17,123 nucleotides of DNA from Alistipes sp. CAG:831 (GCA_000432775.1 HF990398.1:1-17123); one strand, 5' to 3'; positions 5,810 through 13,159 are shown, counted from the stretch's first letter. Notes: a model not told the origin generated them from the letters alone. Made by a program: numbers and translations.

Positions 5810-8203
5810 ATGACGAAGTTGAGGAAAACAGCAGTGGCGGCGGTCTTGTTTCTGCTGCCTTTTATGGTCTGTCAGGCGGCAGTCCCGGATACGCTCGTGC
5901 CGGGAAAGAGGCCTAAGGTGGGTGTGGTTCTGAGCGGGGGAGGGGCGAAGGGCTCGGCGCACATCGGGGCTCTGAAGGTTATCGAGGAAATGGGCATCCC
6001 GGTGGATTTCGTAGCCGGTACCAGCATGGGCTCCATTATCGGAGGGCTGTACTGCATGGGCTATACTCCGGACGAGATGGACTCGCTCATCAGCAGCGTG
6101 GACTGGTCTGTCATCATGAGCAACAATGTGACCCGGGAGCAGCTCTCGTTCCAGGATAAGGCGCATAATTCCAAGTTCCTGCTGACAGTGCCCTTCACTA
6201 CCGCAGCCTCCCTGGAGAGACAGATGGAGGCTGGACGCAGCCGCAGGGACCAGGAGGCGTCCGCGGAGCGGTCGTCGCACGGAGACGGGACCAATACCTT
6301 TGTGGGCTCGCTGCCGGCCGGCTTCATCAACGGCAACAATGTGGAGAATCTGCTCAACTCCCTGTCGGTAGGCTATCAGGACTCGATAGATTTCAACAGG
6401 CTGCCCATACCATATGCCTGCGTGGCCACGGATATGGTCACCGGCCGGGAGGTGATCTTCCGCAGCGGCTATCTCTCCAAGGCAATAAGGGCCAGTATGG
6501 CTATTCCGGGAGTCTTCTCGCCGGTGAGGATGGGCAATATGGTCCTGGTGGACGGAGGTATGCTCAATAATTTCCCGGTGGATATATGCCGGGAAATGGG
6601 GGCGGACATCATAATCGGGGTAAGGGTCTCCAGTACCCTCAAGGGGGATCCGGATGCTCTCAACTCCCTGCCGCAGCTCATAGACCAGCTTATGGGCGTG
6701 GTGACACAGCGCAAGTCCAACGACAATATAGCGTCGTGCGATATTTTCATCGAGCCGGACGTCACCGGGTACGGGCCGATGAGTTTCGACAAGGCCAGTA
6801 TCCGTACTCTGGTGCACAACGGTTATGTGGCGGCGGACCGGCATCGGGAGGAACTCCGTGCGCTCAAGGAGATGCTGGACTCCTACGGTCCCTGCGGTAA
6901 GCATCTTCAGGCTCCCAGGGCCAGGAACATGGACAGCGATACCCTGACTGTCAGCTCCGTCTCGGTGACGGGAGTAGGCATCAAGGACGGTGAGTGGCTG
7001 CTCAAGAAGTCCGGACTGCTGAAGAAGAAGAGAATGACCGGAAGGGAGATAGAGAAGGCGGTGGCCATGTTCTACGGAACCAATGCCTTCTCCAAGATCA
7101 GTTATACCCTGCAGCCGGATCCCGTGGACAGTACCTGGCAGGTCAATATCGCCCTGGTGCCGGACGTACCTCACAATTTCGGCTTCGGCTTCCGTTTCGA
7201 CTCCCAGGAGGCCGCCGCGATCCTTCTCGGGCTGGGCATCAACGAGCAGAAACTTACCGGGGTCAAATTCAACGTCACCACCCGCCTGAGCTACAACCCT
7301 TGGGCCAAGGTGCAGGTCTCCTTCGTGCCCCGCATCATACCGCGTTTCAACATCTCCTACTCTTTCCGCAAGGAGGAGGCCAATATCACCAGTGGCGGCA
7401 GGACCTATGCCAACGCCCTGTTCTATAACCAGAAAGTCAAGGCATATTTTTCTGAGTACCATTCCCGCTTCATGAGTACCGAGCTGGGTCTCTGTTATGA
7501 GAACTACATCTACCAGCACTACCTTCAGCCAGTGCTGGGAGACGGCGGCATCACTCCGATAGAAGGGGACGAGACCCTGAGAAGCTCGTATATGGGGCTA
7601 TATGCGCGGGTCCGGTTTGACAGCAAGAACCGTTCGACTTTTGCCTCCAAAGGCGTGGAGTTGACCCTGGACGGCAGCTGGAAGTTCCATGATTTCAATG
7701 CTCCGAAGGATTTCGGTACGTTCGGTGACGTGATATTGTCATTCGCCTCGTATATTCCGGCGTTCGGGGAGAGGCTGGTGATATCCCCGCAGGTGTATTC
7801 CAGATTTCTGATAGGGGGAAACTATTTCAAGGCCTACAATACGATAATGGGAGGGGTGATGCCGGGGCGGTATGCCGAGCATCAGCTGCCCTTCATAGGA
7901 TTCAACCGTCCGGAGATTATGGACAATTCCCTGGTCATCCTCCGCAGCGACTTCCGGGTCAATGTCTACGGCAAGCACTATGTCACCGGTATAGTCAACT
8001 ATGCCAGGGAGTCGGACGGGCTGCAGAACTTCTTCGCGCGCCGGCATCAGTCTGACGACGGCAGCATGAGTGCCGGCAACTGGTGGGGCTTCGGCCTGCG
8101 GTATTCGTACGACCTGCCGATAGGCCCGGTCGACGTGGATTTCTCCTGGTCGGATCTTACTAAGAAAATAGGTGTGTATGTCAGCCTCGGATACTACTTC
8201 TGA
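5810..8203 (+). CDS. Patatin-like phospholipase fused to an outer-membrane beta-barrel (type Vd-like)
   Basis: A 797-residue exported protein. Residues 1-24 are a signal peptide (hydrophobic core, CQAA). About 35-270 is a patatin domain: oxyanion loop SGGGAKG (42-48), nucleophile elbow GTSMG (70-74) with Ser72, and catalytic Asp248 in VDGG. Both dyad residues are present, so an active lipase or phospholipase is likely. A linker of about 365-450 resembles one POTRA repeat. From about 455 to the end are alternating strands of a D15/Omp85-type barrel, ending in the aromatic terminus SLGYYF. In PlpD-type proteins this layout tethers the lipase at the outer membrane. Residues about 133-162 form a charged insertion in the patatin domain. 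recX overlaps its 3' end by 26 bp. Confidence 0.93.
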   Translation: MTKLRKTAVAAVLFLLPFMVCQAAVPDTLVPGKRPKVGVVLSGGGAKGSAHIGALKVIEEMGIPVDFVAGTSMGSIIGGLYCMGYTPDEMDSLISSVDWSVIMSNNVTREQLSFQDKAHNSKFLLTVPFTTAASLERQMEAGRSRRDQEASAERSSHGDGTNTFVGSLPAGFINGNNVENLLNSLSVGYQDSIDFNRLPIPYACVATDMVTGREVIFRSGYLSKAIRASMAIPGVFSPVRMGNMVLVDGGMLNNFPVDICREMGADIIIGVRVSSTLKGDPDALNSLPQLIDQLMGVVTQRKSNDNIASCDIFIEPDVTGYGPMSFDKASIRTLVHNGYVAADRHREELRALKEMLDSYGPCGKHLQAPRARNMDSDTLTVSSVSVTGVGIKDGEWLLKKSGLLKKKRMTGREIEKAVAMFYGTNAFSKISYTLQPDPVDSTWQVNIALVPDVPHNFGFGFRFDSQEAAAILLGLGINEQKLTGVKFNVTTRLSYNPWAKVQVSFVPRIIPRFNISYSFRKEEANITSGGRTYANALFYNQKVKAYFSEYHSRFMSTELGLCYENYIYQHYLQPVLGDGGITPIEGDETLRSSYMGLYARVRFDSKNRSTFASKGVELTLDGSWKFHDFNAPKDFGTFGDVILSFASYIPAFGERLVISPQVYSRFLIGGNYFKAYNTIMGGVMPGRYAEHQLPFIGFNRPEIMDNSLVILRSDFRVNVYGKHYVTGIVNYARESDGLQNFFARRHQSDDGSMSAGNWWGFGLRYSYDLPIGPVDVDFSWSDLTKKIGVYVSLGYYF

Positions 8204-8648
8204 TGTTCTGTTCAACCGCATTGCCTGGCTGTGCTCCCGGCGGGAATACTGCAGCCGCGGTGTCCTGGACCTGCTGCGCCGCAAGGGCGTGACGGATGAG
8301 GATGCCGCTGCCGTGCTGGAGCGCCTGCGCTCGGAGCGGTATGTCGACGATGCCCGCTATGCCCGTGCTTTTGCCAGAGACAAGGCCCATCTGGCCGGAT
8401 GGGGCCCCAGGAAGATATCCTATGTCCTGGCTTCCAAGGGTATTCCGGCGGACGTGGTCCGGGCCGCTCTCGCAGAGGTGGAGGAAGGGGAGAGCGCTCG
8501 CCGCATGCGGGAGGTCATTCAGGTCAAATGGCGGAGTGTCAAGGCCGTCACGCCCTTCGAGCGGCGTCAGAAGGTCCTGCGCTTTGCCCTCTCCCGCGGA
8601 TATGATTTTGAGGCGGTAACGGAAGTTCTGGATTCTTTGGAGGAGTAA
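8178..8648 (+). CDS. recX: RecX regulatory protein
   Basis: A 156-residue RecX-family protein, which binds RecA filaments and limits recombination and SOS activity. The family's three-helix repeats are visible: EYCSRGVLDLLRRKG, then YVDDARYARAFARDKAHLAGWG and PRKISYVLASKGI, then a C-terminal FERRQKVLRFALSRGYDFEAV repeat. The frame also has a GTG at 8172, but the ATG at 8178 is the more likely start. It begins inside the last codons of the patatin gene (26-bp overlap), which points to coupled translation. recA is not in the window. Confidence 0.92.
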   Translation: MSASDTTSDVLFNRIAWLCSRREYCSRGVLDLLRRKGVTDEDAAAVLERLRSERYVDDARYARAFARDKAHLAGWGPRKISYVLASKGIPADVVRAALAEVEEGESARRMREVIQVKWRSVKAVTPFERRQKVLRFALSRGYDFEAVTEVLDSLEE

Positions 8649-8669
8649 TTGGAAAAATTACTAACTTTG
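8636..8669 (+). promoter_or_regulatory. Bacteroidetes-type promoter of the sugar transporter operon
   Basis: TTTG at 8636-8639, a 22-bp spacer, then TAACTTTG at 8662-8669. This fits the Bacteroidetes sigma-factor consensus (TTTG, 19-21 bp, TAnnTTTG) with a slightly long spacer. The -33 element lies in the last codons of recX. Transcription would start near 8676, about 28 bases before the ATG at 8704. Confidence 0.7.
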
Positions 8670-8703
8670 TAGTTCGTAAAACAAACACTAACTTTTAAGA
8701 AAG

Positions 8704-10035
8704 ATGTCTACAACTCAAACCGTGAAGAAGAACTATGCGCTCCCCATCGCAATGATGTACCTGCTGTTCTTCATGATCGCCTTCGTGACCAATCTCTGCA
8801 ACCCGATGGCGGTAATCGTGAAAAACCAATTTGAAGTTTCCAACGCCATGGCCCAGCTCGGCAACGCGGCCAATTTCATCGCATACGCCGTGATGGGTAT
8901 CCCCGCCGGCATACTTCTCAAGAGGATAGGCTATAAGAAGACGGCCCTGACTGCCATCGCCGTAGGTTTTCTCGGAGTATTCCTGCAGTATGTCTCCGGA
9001 TGGAATGCCGTACAGAGCTACGGTGTCTATCTTGCGGGAGCCTTCATAGCCGGATTCTGCATGTGCATGCTGAACACTGTAGTGAACCCCATGCTGAACA
9101 CCCTCGGAGGAGGCGGCAAGAAGGGTAACCAGCTGATCCAGTTCGGCGGCGTGGGCAACTCCCTGGCGGCTACTTTCGTGACTATCTTCGTGGGTGCCCT
9201 CGTGGGAGACGCCTCCAAGGCGCACATCTCCGATGCCACCCCGGCCCTGTTCGTCGCACTGGGTATTTTCCTGCTGGTGTTCATAGTGCTGTCCTTCGTC
9301 AGGATTCCCGAGCCCGAGCTCGATAAGGCTTCCGAGGCGTCCGGGAAACAGGCCGTGTCTCCTGCCGGCAAACGTTACAGCGCATTTTCCTTCCGTCACT
9401 TCAATCTGGGTATCATTGCTATCTTCCTGTATATGGGGGTTGAGGTGGGTATCCCTACCTACGTGCTCCAGTACCTGTCTACGGCTACTGACGCAGCTAC
9501 TCCAGGTTTCGGAATGGATTCCGGCGTGGCCGCTTCCATCGCGGGCGTATTCTGGCTGATGATGCTCATAGGCCGTCTGTGCGGAGGTCTGCTGGGAGGA
9601 CGTTTCTCCAGCCGTGCACAGATACTTTTCGTATCTTCGGTCTGCATCCTGTTCATTGTCCTGGGCATGCTGCTGCCGACTACCTCCACCGTGCGCTTCT
9701 TCGGTTTCGAGGGCTCTACCGGACATTTCGTATCGGCTGATATCCCCGTCGGCATGATGCTGCTCGTGCTTTGCGGTCTGTGCACCTCGGTATGCTGGGG
9801 CGGTATCTTCAACATGGCCGTCGAGGGACTTGGCAAATATACATCAGTAGCTTCCGGCATGTTCATGACAATGGTATGCGGCGGCGGTATCCTCATCCCG
9901 CTCCAGGGCGCCATAGCCGACATCTCCGGCTCCTTCCTGGTCAGCTTCCTGGTACCTCTGGTATGCGCTGTCTATATTCTTTTCTATGCGCTGGTGGGCT
10001 ATAAAAATGTCAATAAAGATATTGTAACAGAATAA
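8704..10035 (+). CDS. MFS sugar transporter, FucP / glucose-galactose type
   Basis: A 443-residue membrane protein with about 12 hydrophobic segments. It belongs to the FucP/GluP branch of the major facilitator superfamily, which imports hexoses such as glucose, galactose or fucose with protons. Visible marks are AMAQLGNAANFIAYAVMGIP in helix 2, the motif-A-like loop GILLKRIGYKK (69-79), NTVVNPMLNTLGG (124-136), and a second half-repeat loop GRLCGGLLGGRFSSR. A ROK kinase gene begins 13 bp downstream, so glucose or a related hexose is the best substrate guess. The specific sugar cannot be read from sequence. Confidence 0.9.
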   Translation: MSTTQTVKKNYALPIAMMYLLFFMIAFVTNLCNPMAVIVKNQFEVSNAMAQLGNAANFIAYAVMGIPAGILLKRIGYKKTALTAIAVGFLGVFLQYVSGWNAVQSYGVYLAGAFIAGFCMCMLNTVVNPMLNTLGGGGKKGNQLIQFGGVGNSLAATFVTIFVGALVGDASKAHISDATPALFVALGIFLLVFIVLSFVRIPEPELDKASEASGKQAVSPAGKRYSAFSFRHFNLGIIAIFLYMGVEVGIPTYVLQYLSTATDAATPGFGMDSGVAASIAGVFWLMMLIGRLCGGLLGGRFSSRAQILFVSSVCILFIVLGMLLPTTSTVRFFGFEGSTGHFVSADIPVGMMLLVLCGLCTSVCWGGIFNMAVEGLGKYTSVASGMFMTMVCGGGILIPLQGAIADISGSFLVSFLVPLVCAVYILFYALVGYKNVNKDIVTE

Positions 10036-10048
10036 ATACTTGGTAATT

Positions 10049-11023
10049 ATGGCAAAACAGGCACTGGTAATGGGTATCGACGTGGGCGGTCAGTCCACCA
10101 AGCTCGGAGTGGTCGATGCCCGAGGCAACATCTTGTATCAGAGTGTTATATCCTCTCTACAGAGAGAGTTGTCCACATATGTGGACGATCTGACCACAGC
10201 CATCAAGGACCTTATCAAGAAGGCTGAGAACGACGGCGAGGTGAAGGGCATAGGCATCGGGGCCCCTAACGGCAACTACTACAAGGGCACTATTGAGTTC
10301 GCCCCCAACCTCAAGTGGGCCTATGACGAGAACGACAAGCCGATGGTCATCTTCTTCGCCAAGATGATCCGCGACATAGTGGGTATTCCTGTGGCTATAA
10401 CCAATGATGCCAATGCGGCTGCCGTCGGTGAGATGACCTACGGTATCGCCAAGGGTATGAAGGATTTCATCATGATTACCCTCGGTACGGGCGTAGGCAG
10501 CGGTATCGTTATAGGAGGCAATATCGTGTACGGACATGACGGTTTCGCAGGCGAACTGGGCCACACTATCATAGTACGCGGCGGCAGACAGTGCAACTGC
10601 GGCCGCAAGGGCTGTCTGGAGACCTATACTTCGGCCACCGGCGTAGCCCGCACTGCCCGCGAGTTCCTGGCCGAGCGTAAGGACAAGAGCCTGCTCAGAG
10701 CTCTTGATCCCGAGAAAATCACTTCGAAGGACATTTACGATGCCGCCACCAAGGGCGACAAACTGGCCATTGAGATTTTCCATTACACCGGCCGCATCAT
10801 GGGTGAGGCATTTGCCAACTTCGTGGCATTCAGCGCACCGGAGGCCATTATCCTCTTCGGAGGCCTGGCCCGCTCGAAGGAATTCCTGACCGAGTCCATC
10901 CTCGATGCCATGAACGAGAACCTGCTGGATGTCTGGAAAGGCAAGATACGCCTGCTGTACTCCACCCTGAAGGACTCCGATGCCGCCATCCTCGGCGCCT
11001 CGGCCCTCGCCTGGGAACTCTGA
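10049..11023 (+). CDS. ROK-family sugar kinase (probable glucokinase)
   Basis: A 324-residue cytoplasmic kinase that phosphorylates a hexose with ATP. The phosphate-binding motif is MGIDVGGQSTK (8-18). The catalytic Asp is D120 in TNDANAAAVGE. The glycine-rich LGTGVGSGIV and GHDGFAGELGH follow. The ROK zinc site is His172 with CNCGRKGCLE, giving Cys182, Cys184 and Cys189. The frame opens at a TTG (10040), but the ATG at 10049 gives the normal N-terminus. Co-transcription with the MFS transporter suggests import followed by phosphorylation; glucose is most likely, but fructose, mannose or N-acetyl sugars are possible for ROK enzymes. Confidence 0.92.
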   Translation: MAKQALVMGIDVGGQSTKLGVVDARGNILYQSVISSLQRELSTYVDDLTTAIKDLIKKAENDGEVKGIGIGAPNGNYYKGTIEFAPNLKWAYDENDKPMVIFFAKMIRDIVGIPVAITNDANAAAVGEMTYGIAKGMKDFIMITLGTGVGSGIVIGGNIVYGHDGFAGELGHTIIVRGGRQCNCGRKGCLETYTSATGVARTAREFLAERKDKSLLRALDPEKITSKDIYDAATKGDKLAIEIFHYTGRIMGEAFANFVAFSAPEAIILFGGLARSKEFLTESILDAMNENLLDVWKGKIRLLYSTLKDSDAAILGASALAWEL

Positions 11024-11064
11024 CCGCAACTGCCCTGTCCGGCCTTACCTTACAGTGTGCCGGT

Positions 11065-11167
11065 GGCGGATATAGCATTACCCTCTGAAGGTCCTCCCCA
11101 CCACGATGTGGCTGGTCCCCTCCCTTTTCGGGAGCCAGCACCTTCAGAGGGTAATGCTATATCCGCC
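11065..11167. repeat. Nested foldback element with perfect 28-bp inverted arms
   Basis: Left arm 11065-11092 (begins GGCGGATATAGCATTACCC) and right arm 11140-11167 are perfect reverse complements over 28 bp. Inside the 47-bp loop are a second hairpin, GCTGG ... CTCCC-TTTTC-GGGAG-CCAGC (11111-11139), and a CCAC/GTGG dyad. It begins 41 bp after the ROK kinase stop codon. It could act as a transcription terminator or RNA-stabilising structure for the sugar operon, but there is no T-run after the stem. It may equally be a mobile foldback element. Confidence 0.85.
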
Positions 11168-11308
11168 TCAGATTTGAGTACGGAGCAAGATGCTATGATT
11201 TATAGGGATGTATCTGAACTGGATAGGTTCGCGTTATGACTATCCGCAAAAATGTCCCAGGTCGCCAGAACCTCTCCTAAACCCACTTTCGCCGTAGATC
11301 TATTCTGC

Positions 11309-11364
11309 ACTCCTTCCGAAGGAGTCGCTTTTCCCCGGCTTTTCCCCACTCCTTCCGAAGGAGT
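11309..11364. repeat. Palindrome doublet, unit B (inverted relative to the others)
   Basis: The same 17-bp palindrome as unit A lies at 11309-11325 and 11348-11364, again with starts 39 bp apart. The 22-bp spacer read on the minus strand is GGGGAAAAGCCGGGGAAAAG plus two bases. This matches the purine-rich spacers of units A, C and D in the opposite orientation. Total length is 56 bp, as in unit A. Confidence 0.85.
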
Positions 11365-11404
11365 AGAGAACGTTCACCCTCGCTACAGAGGCATAGGAGA
11401 GCTA

Positions 11405-11585
11405 TTTTAACGAATTTACTTCGGGGTGCATAGGGAAGGAAAACCTTCCTGTAAATCAGGTAGTTATAAAATCTGCTGCACATTTGCTCTCTTTTGAGGC
11501 AGGTCTAATGTGCAGTAACTTTTGCAGACCGCTGATTTTCAGCCGGTTGAAAAACCGAGTGCACCCCGAAGTAAATTCGTTAAAA
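11405..11585. mobile_element. 181-bp MITE-like or structured element with 26-bp terminal inverted repeats
   Basis: 11405-11430 (begins TTTTAACGAATTTACTTCGG) and 11560-11585 are perfect reverse complements over 26 bp. Inside is a row of small hairpins: GGAAGG-AAAA-CCTTCC (11434-11449), CCTG-TAAAT-CAGG (11448-11460, sharing two bases with the first), CTGCACATT/AATGTGCAG (11476-11484 with 11507-11515), GCTGA-TTT-TCAGC (11531-11543) and CGGTT-GAAA-AACCG (11544-11557), the last with a GNRA-type loop. TTTG (11493-11496), 19 bp, then TAACTTTTG (11516-11524) resembles a promoter with one extra base. There is no coding capacity and no obvious target-site duplication next to the repeats. It may be a MITE, an invertible segment or a structured RNA gene; I cannot decide between these. 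Confidence 0.6.
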
Positions 11586-11787
11586 GCAGGGTACAATATT
11601 CTGTCCATCAGTTGCCAAAAATCAAGAGAGTTTCATTATGCAGCAGTTCTCTGATTGTCATACCCTGACTTAATTGCAACAATATACAGAAAGTGCAAAA
11701 TATGGTCATTTCTTGTGGCAAGGGGTATTCTTGCGGATAGCCATTATTCGCGTAAATAGCACTATGTACGGACAGCAGTGTCTTACG

Positions 11788-12880
11788 CTACTGTGCGTTG
11801 CCGGCTTCCATGAGGAAGGATTTCATGAATGCGTTGAGGTCGCCGTCGAGGACGCCCTGCGTGTCTGAGGTCTCGTAGCCTGTCCGCAGGTCCTTGACCA
11901 TCTTGTATGGATGCAGGACGTAGCTGCGGATCTGCGAGCCCCATTCGATTTTCTTCTTCTTGCCCTCGAGCTCGGCCTGCTTCTCCTGACGCTTCTTGAG
12001 CTCCAGGTCGTAGAGGTGCGACTTGAGGATGCGCAGGGCCCGCTGCCGGTTGTCGAGCTGGGAGCGGGTCTCGGTATTCTCGACCACTATGCCGGTGGGG
12101 ATGTGGCGCACGCGGACGCCGGTCTCTACCTTGTTGACATTCTGGCCGCCGGCACCGGAAGAACGATAGGTGTCCCATTCCAGGTCCGCCGGATTGATTT
12201 CTATTTCGATAGTATCGTCCACGAGAGGGTAGACGAAGACGGATGAGAATGTCGTCTGTCTCTTGCCCTGGGCATTGAACGGCGATATTCGCACCAGGCG
12301 GTGTACCCCGCTTTCTCCCTTCAGGTATCCGAAGGCATAATCCCCCTCGAACTCGATGGTCACCGATTTGATGCCGGCCTCGTCGCCCTCGATAAGGTCG
12401 CTGACCGCCACCTTGTAGCCGTTGCGCTCGCCCCAGCGGACGTACATGCGCATGAGCATGGCCGACCAGTCGTTGCTCTCGGTGCCGCCGGCTCCCGAAT
12501 TGATCTTGAGGATAGCCCCGAGATTGTCGCCTTCCTCGCCGAGCATATTGCGCAGCTCCAGGTCCTCGACCTTACCGGTCAGAGCCTCGAACTGGGTATC
12601 GGCATCCTGCTGGGCAGACTCGTCCTCACGGGCGAATTCTATCAGGACTTCCAGGTCCTCGTCCATTTTCCTGATTTCGTCGTAGGCGTCAGTCCAGAAT
12701 TTCACTCCCGACATTTTCTTAAGATATGCCTCGGCCTCCTTCGGGTCGTCCCAGAATCCGGGCCCGGCACTGTGCTGCTGCATCTCAGCTACCTGCTCCT
12801 TCTTCGAAGCGATGTCAAAGACACCTCCCCAGCGTATCGATACGCTGACGCAAGTCTCTCACCTGTTCTGTGGTAATCAT
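11788..12880 (-). CDS. prfB: Peptide chain release factor 2, expressed by programmed +1 frameshift
   Basis: RF2 ends translation at UAA and UGA codons. The ATG on the minus strand is at 12880-12878. The first 21 codons end with CTT, then an in-frame TGA at 12817-12815. A +1 shift at CTT TGA C continues into the long frame as D-I-A-S-K-K-E-Q, giving about 363 residues, close to the usual 365. In full-protein numbering the stop-codon recognition motif SPF is at 199-201 (ISPFNAQGK), and the catalytic GGQ is at 244-246 (SSGAGGQNVNK). SPF rather than PxT marks RF2, not RF1. A gene model without the frameshift would start wrongly at 12783 and lose the N-terminus. The gene converges on the ROK kinase gene. 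Confidence 0.95.
12814..12830 (-). promoter_or_regulatory. Programmed +1 frameshift site of prfB
   Basis: Read on the minus strand: GGGGAGGTGTCTTTGAC. It contains a Shine-Dalgarno-like GGGGAGG (12830-12824), a 3-base gap, the slippery CTT, the in-frame stop TGA and a following C. This parallels the classical E. coli site element for element. Low RF2 slows termination at UGA and favours slippage, giving autoregulation. This is well established for the family; its use here is inferred from the match. Confidence 0.93.
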
Positions 12881-12927
12881 CTTCCGTGGTTATTTGGTTG
12901 TCGTAAATGTTTCAATGTTCCGTGCCG

Positions 12928-12958
12928 CAAATATAGCAATTCCGCTGGAATGCGTAAA
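12928..12958 (-). promoter_or_regulatory. Probable prfB promoter
   Basis: On the minus strand TATATTTG (12935-12928) is a perfect TAnnTTTG -7 box. A TTTA (12958-12955) lies 19 bp upstream as a weak -33 element. The start site would fall about 35-40 bases before the prfB ATG. The first palindrome of unit C begins at 12964, immediately upstream of this promoter. Confidence 0.6.
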
Positions 12959-12963
12959 ATGCG

Positions 12964-13017
12964 CACCTTTGGAAGGTGAGTGGAAAATGCGGGAAAGTGC
13001 CTCACCTTCGGAAGGTG
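12964..13017. repeat. Palindrome doublet, unit C
   Basis: 15-bp palindromes lie at 12964-12978 (CACCTTTGGAAGGTG, one T-G wobble) and 13003-13017 (CACCTTCGGAAGGTG). Arms are 7 bp around one central base. The starts are 39 bp apart, as in units A and B, although the palindromes are two bases shorter; the spacer is correspondingly two bases longer (AGTGGAAAATGCGGGAAAGT plus four bases). Confidence 0.85.
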
Positions 13018-13080
13018 GGACTGACCTGATGGAAAGGGAAAGCGGCTGTATGGTGGTCTGGCGGCGATGGCGCATCTACG

Positions 13081-13134
13081 CACCTTCGGAAGGTGAGTGG
13101 AAAATGCTGGAAAGAGTCTCACCTTCGGAAGGTG
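13081..13134. repeat. Palindrome doublet, unit D
   Basis: Two perfect copies of CACCTTCGGAAGGTG lie at 13081-13095 and 13120-13134, starts 39 bp apart. The spacer (AGTGGAAAATGCTGGAAAGA plus four bases) differs from that of unit C at only a few positions, so C and D are close relatives. Unit D starts 117 bp after unit C, exactly three 39-bp periods. Confidence 0.85.
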
Positions 13135-13159
13135 GGACAGGACAGAGTAAAGTATTATT

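Larger units (their letters stand above)
11024..11787. other. Gene-free region between convergent ROK kinase and prfB genes
   Basis: No believable gene in 764 bp. It holds, in order, a nested foldback with 28-bp arms (11065-11167), a palindrome doublet (11309-11364), and a 181-bp element with 26-bp terminal inverted repeats (11405-11585). The remaining 200 bp up to the prfB stop is AT-richer and shows nothing I can name except a weak hairpin at 11750-11788. Both flanking genes end here, so promoter activity is not expected; termination or element insertion is. Confidence 0.75.

Noticed and set aside
5771..7519. A 582-residue open frame on the minus strand opposite rlmN and the patatin gene
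   Set aside because: It is antisense to two well-supported genes, has no family motif and is explained by the high-GC codon use of the plus-strand genes. The same holds for long minus-strand frames opposite the S41 peptidase, rlmN, MFS and ROK genes.
11277..11483. Small minus-strand frame across the end of the 181-bp element
   Set aside because: It starts and stops inside inverted repeats and shows no protein-like composition or family resemblance.
11750..11788. Hairpin GCGTAA ... TTACGC just past the prfB stop as a terminator
   Set aside because: The 6-bp outer stem has a long loop and no T-run on the minus strand; too weak to call.
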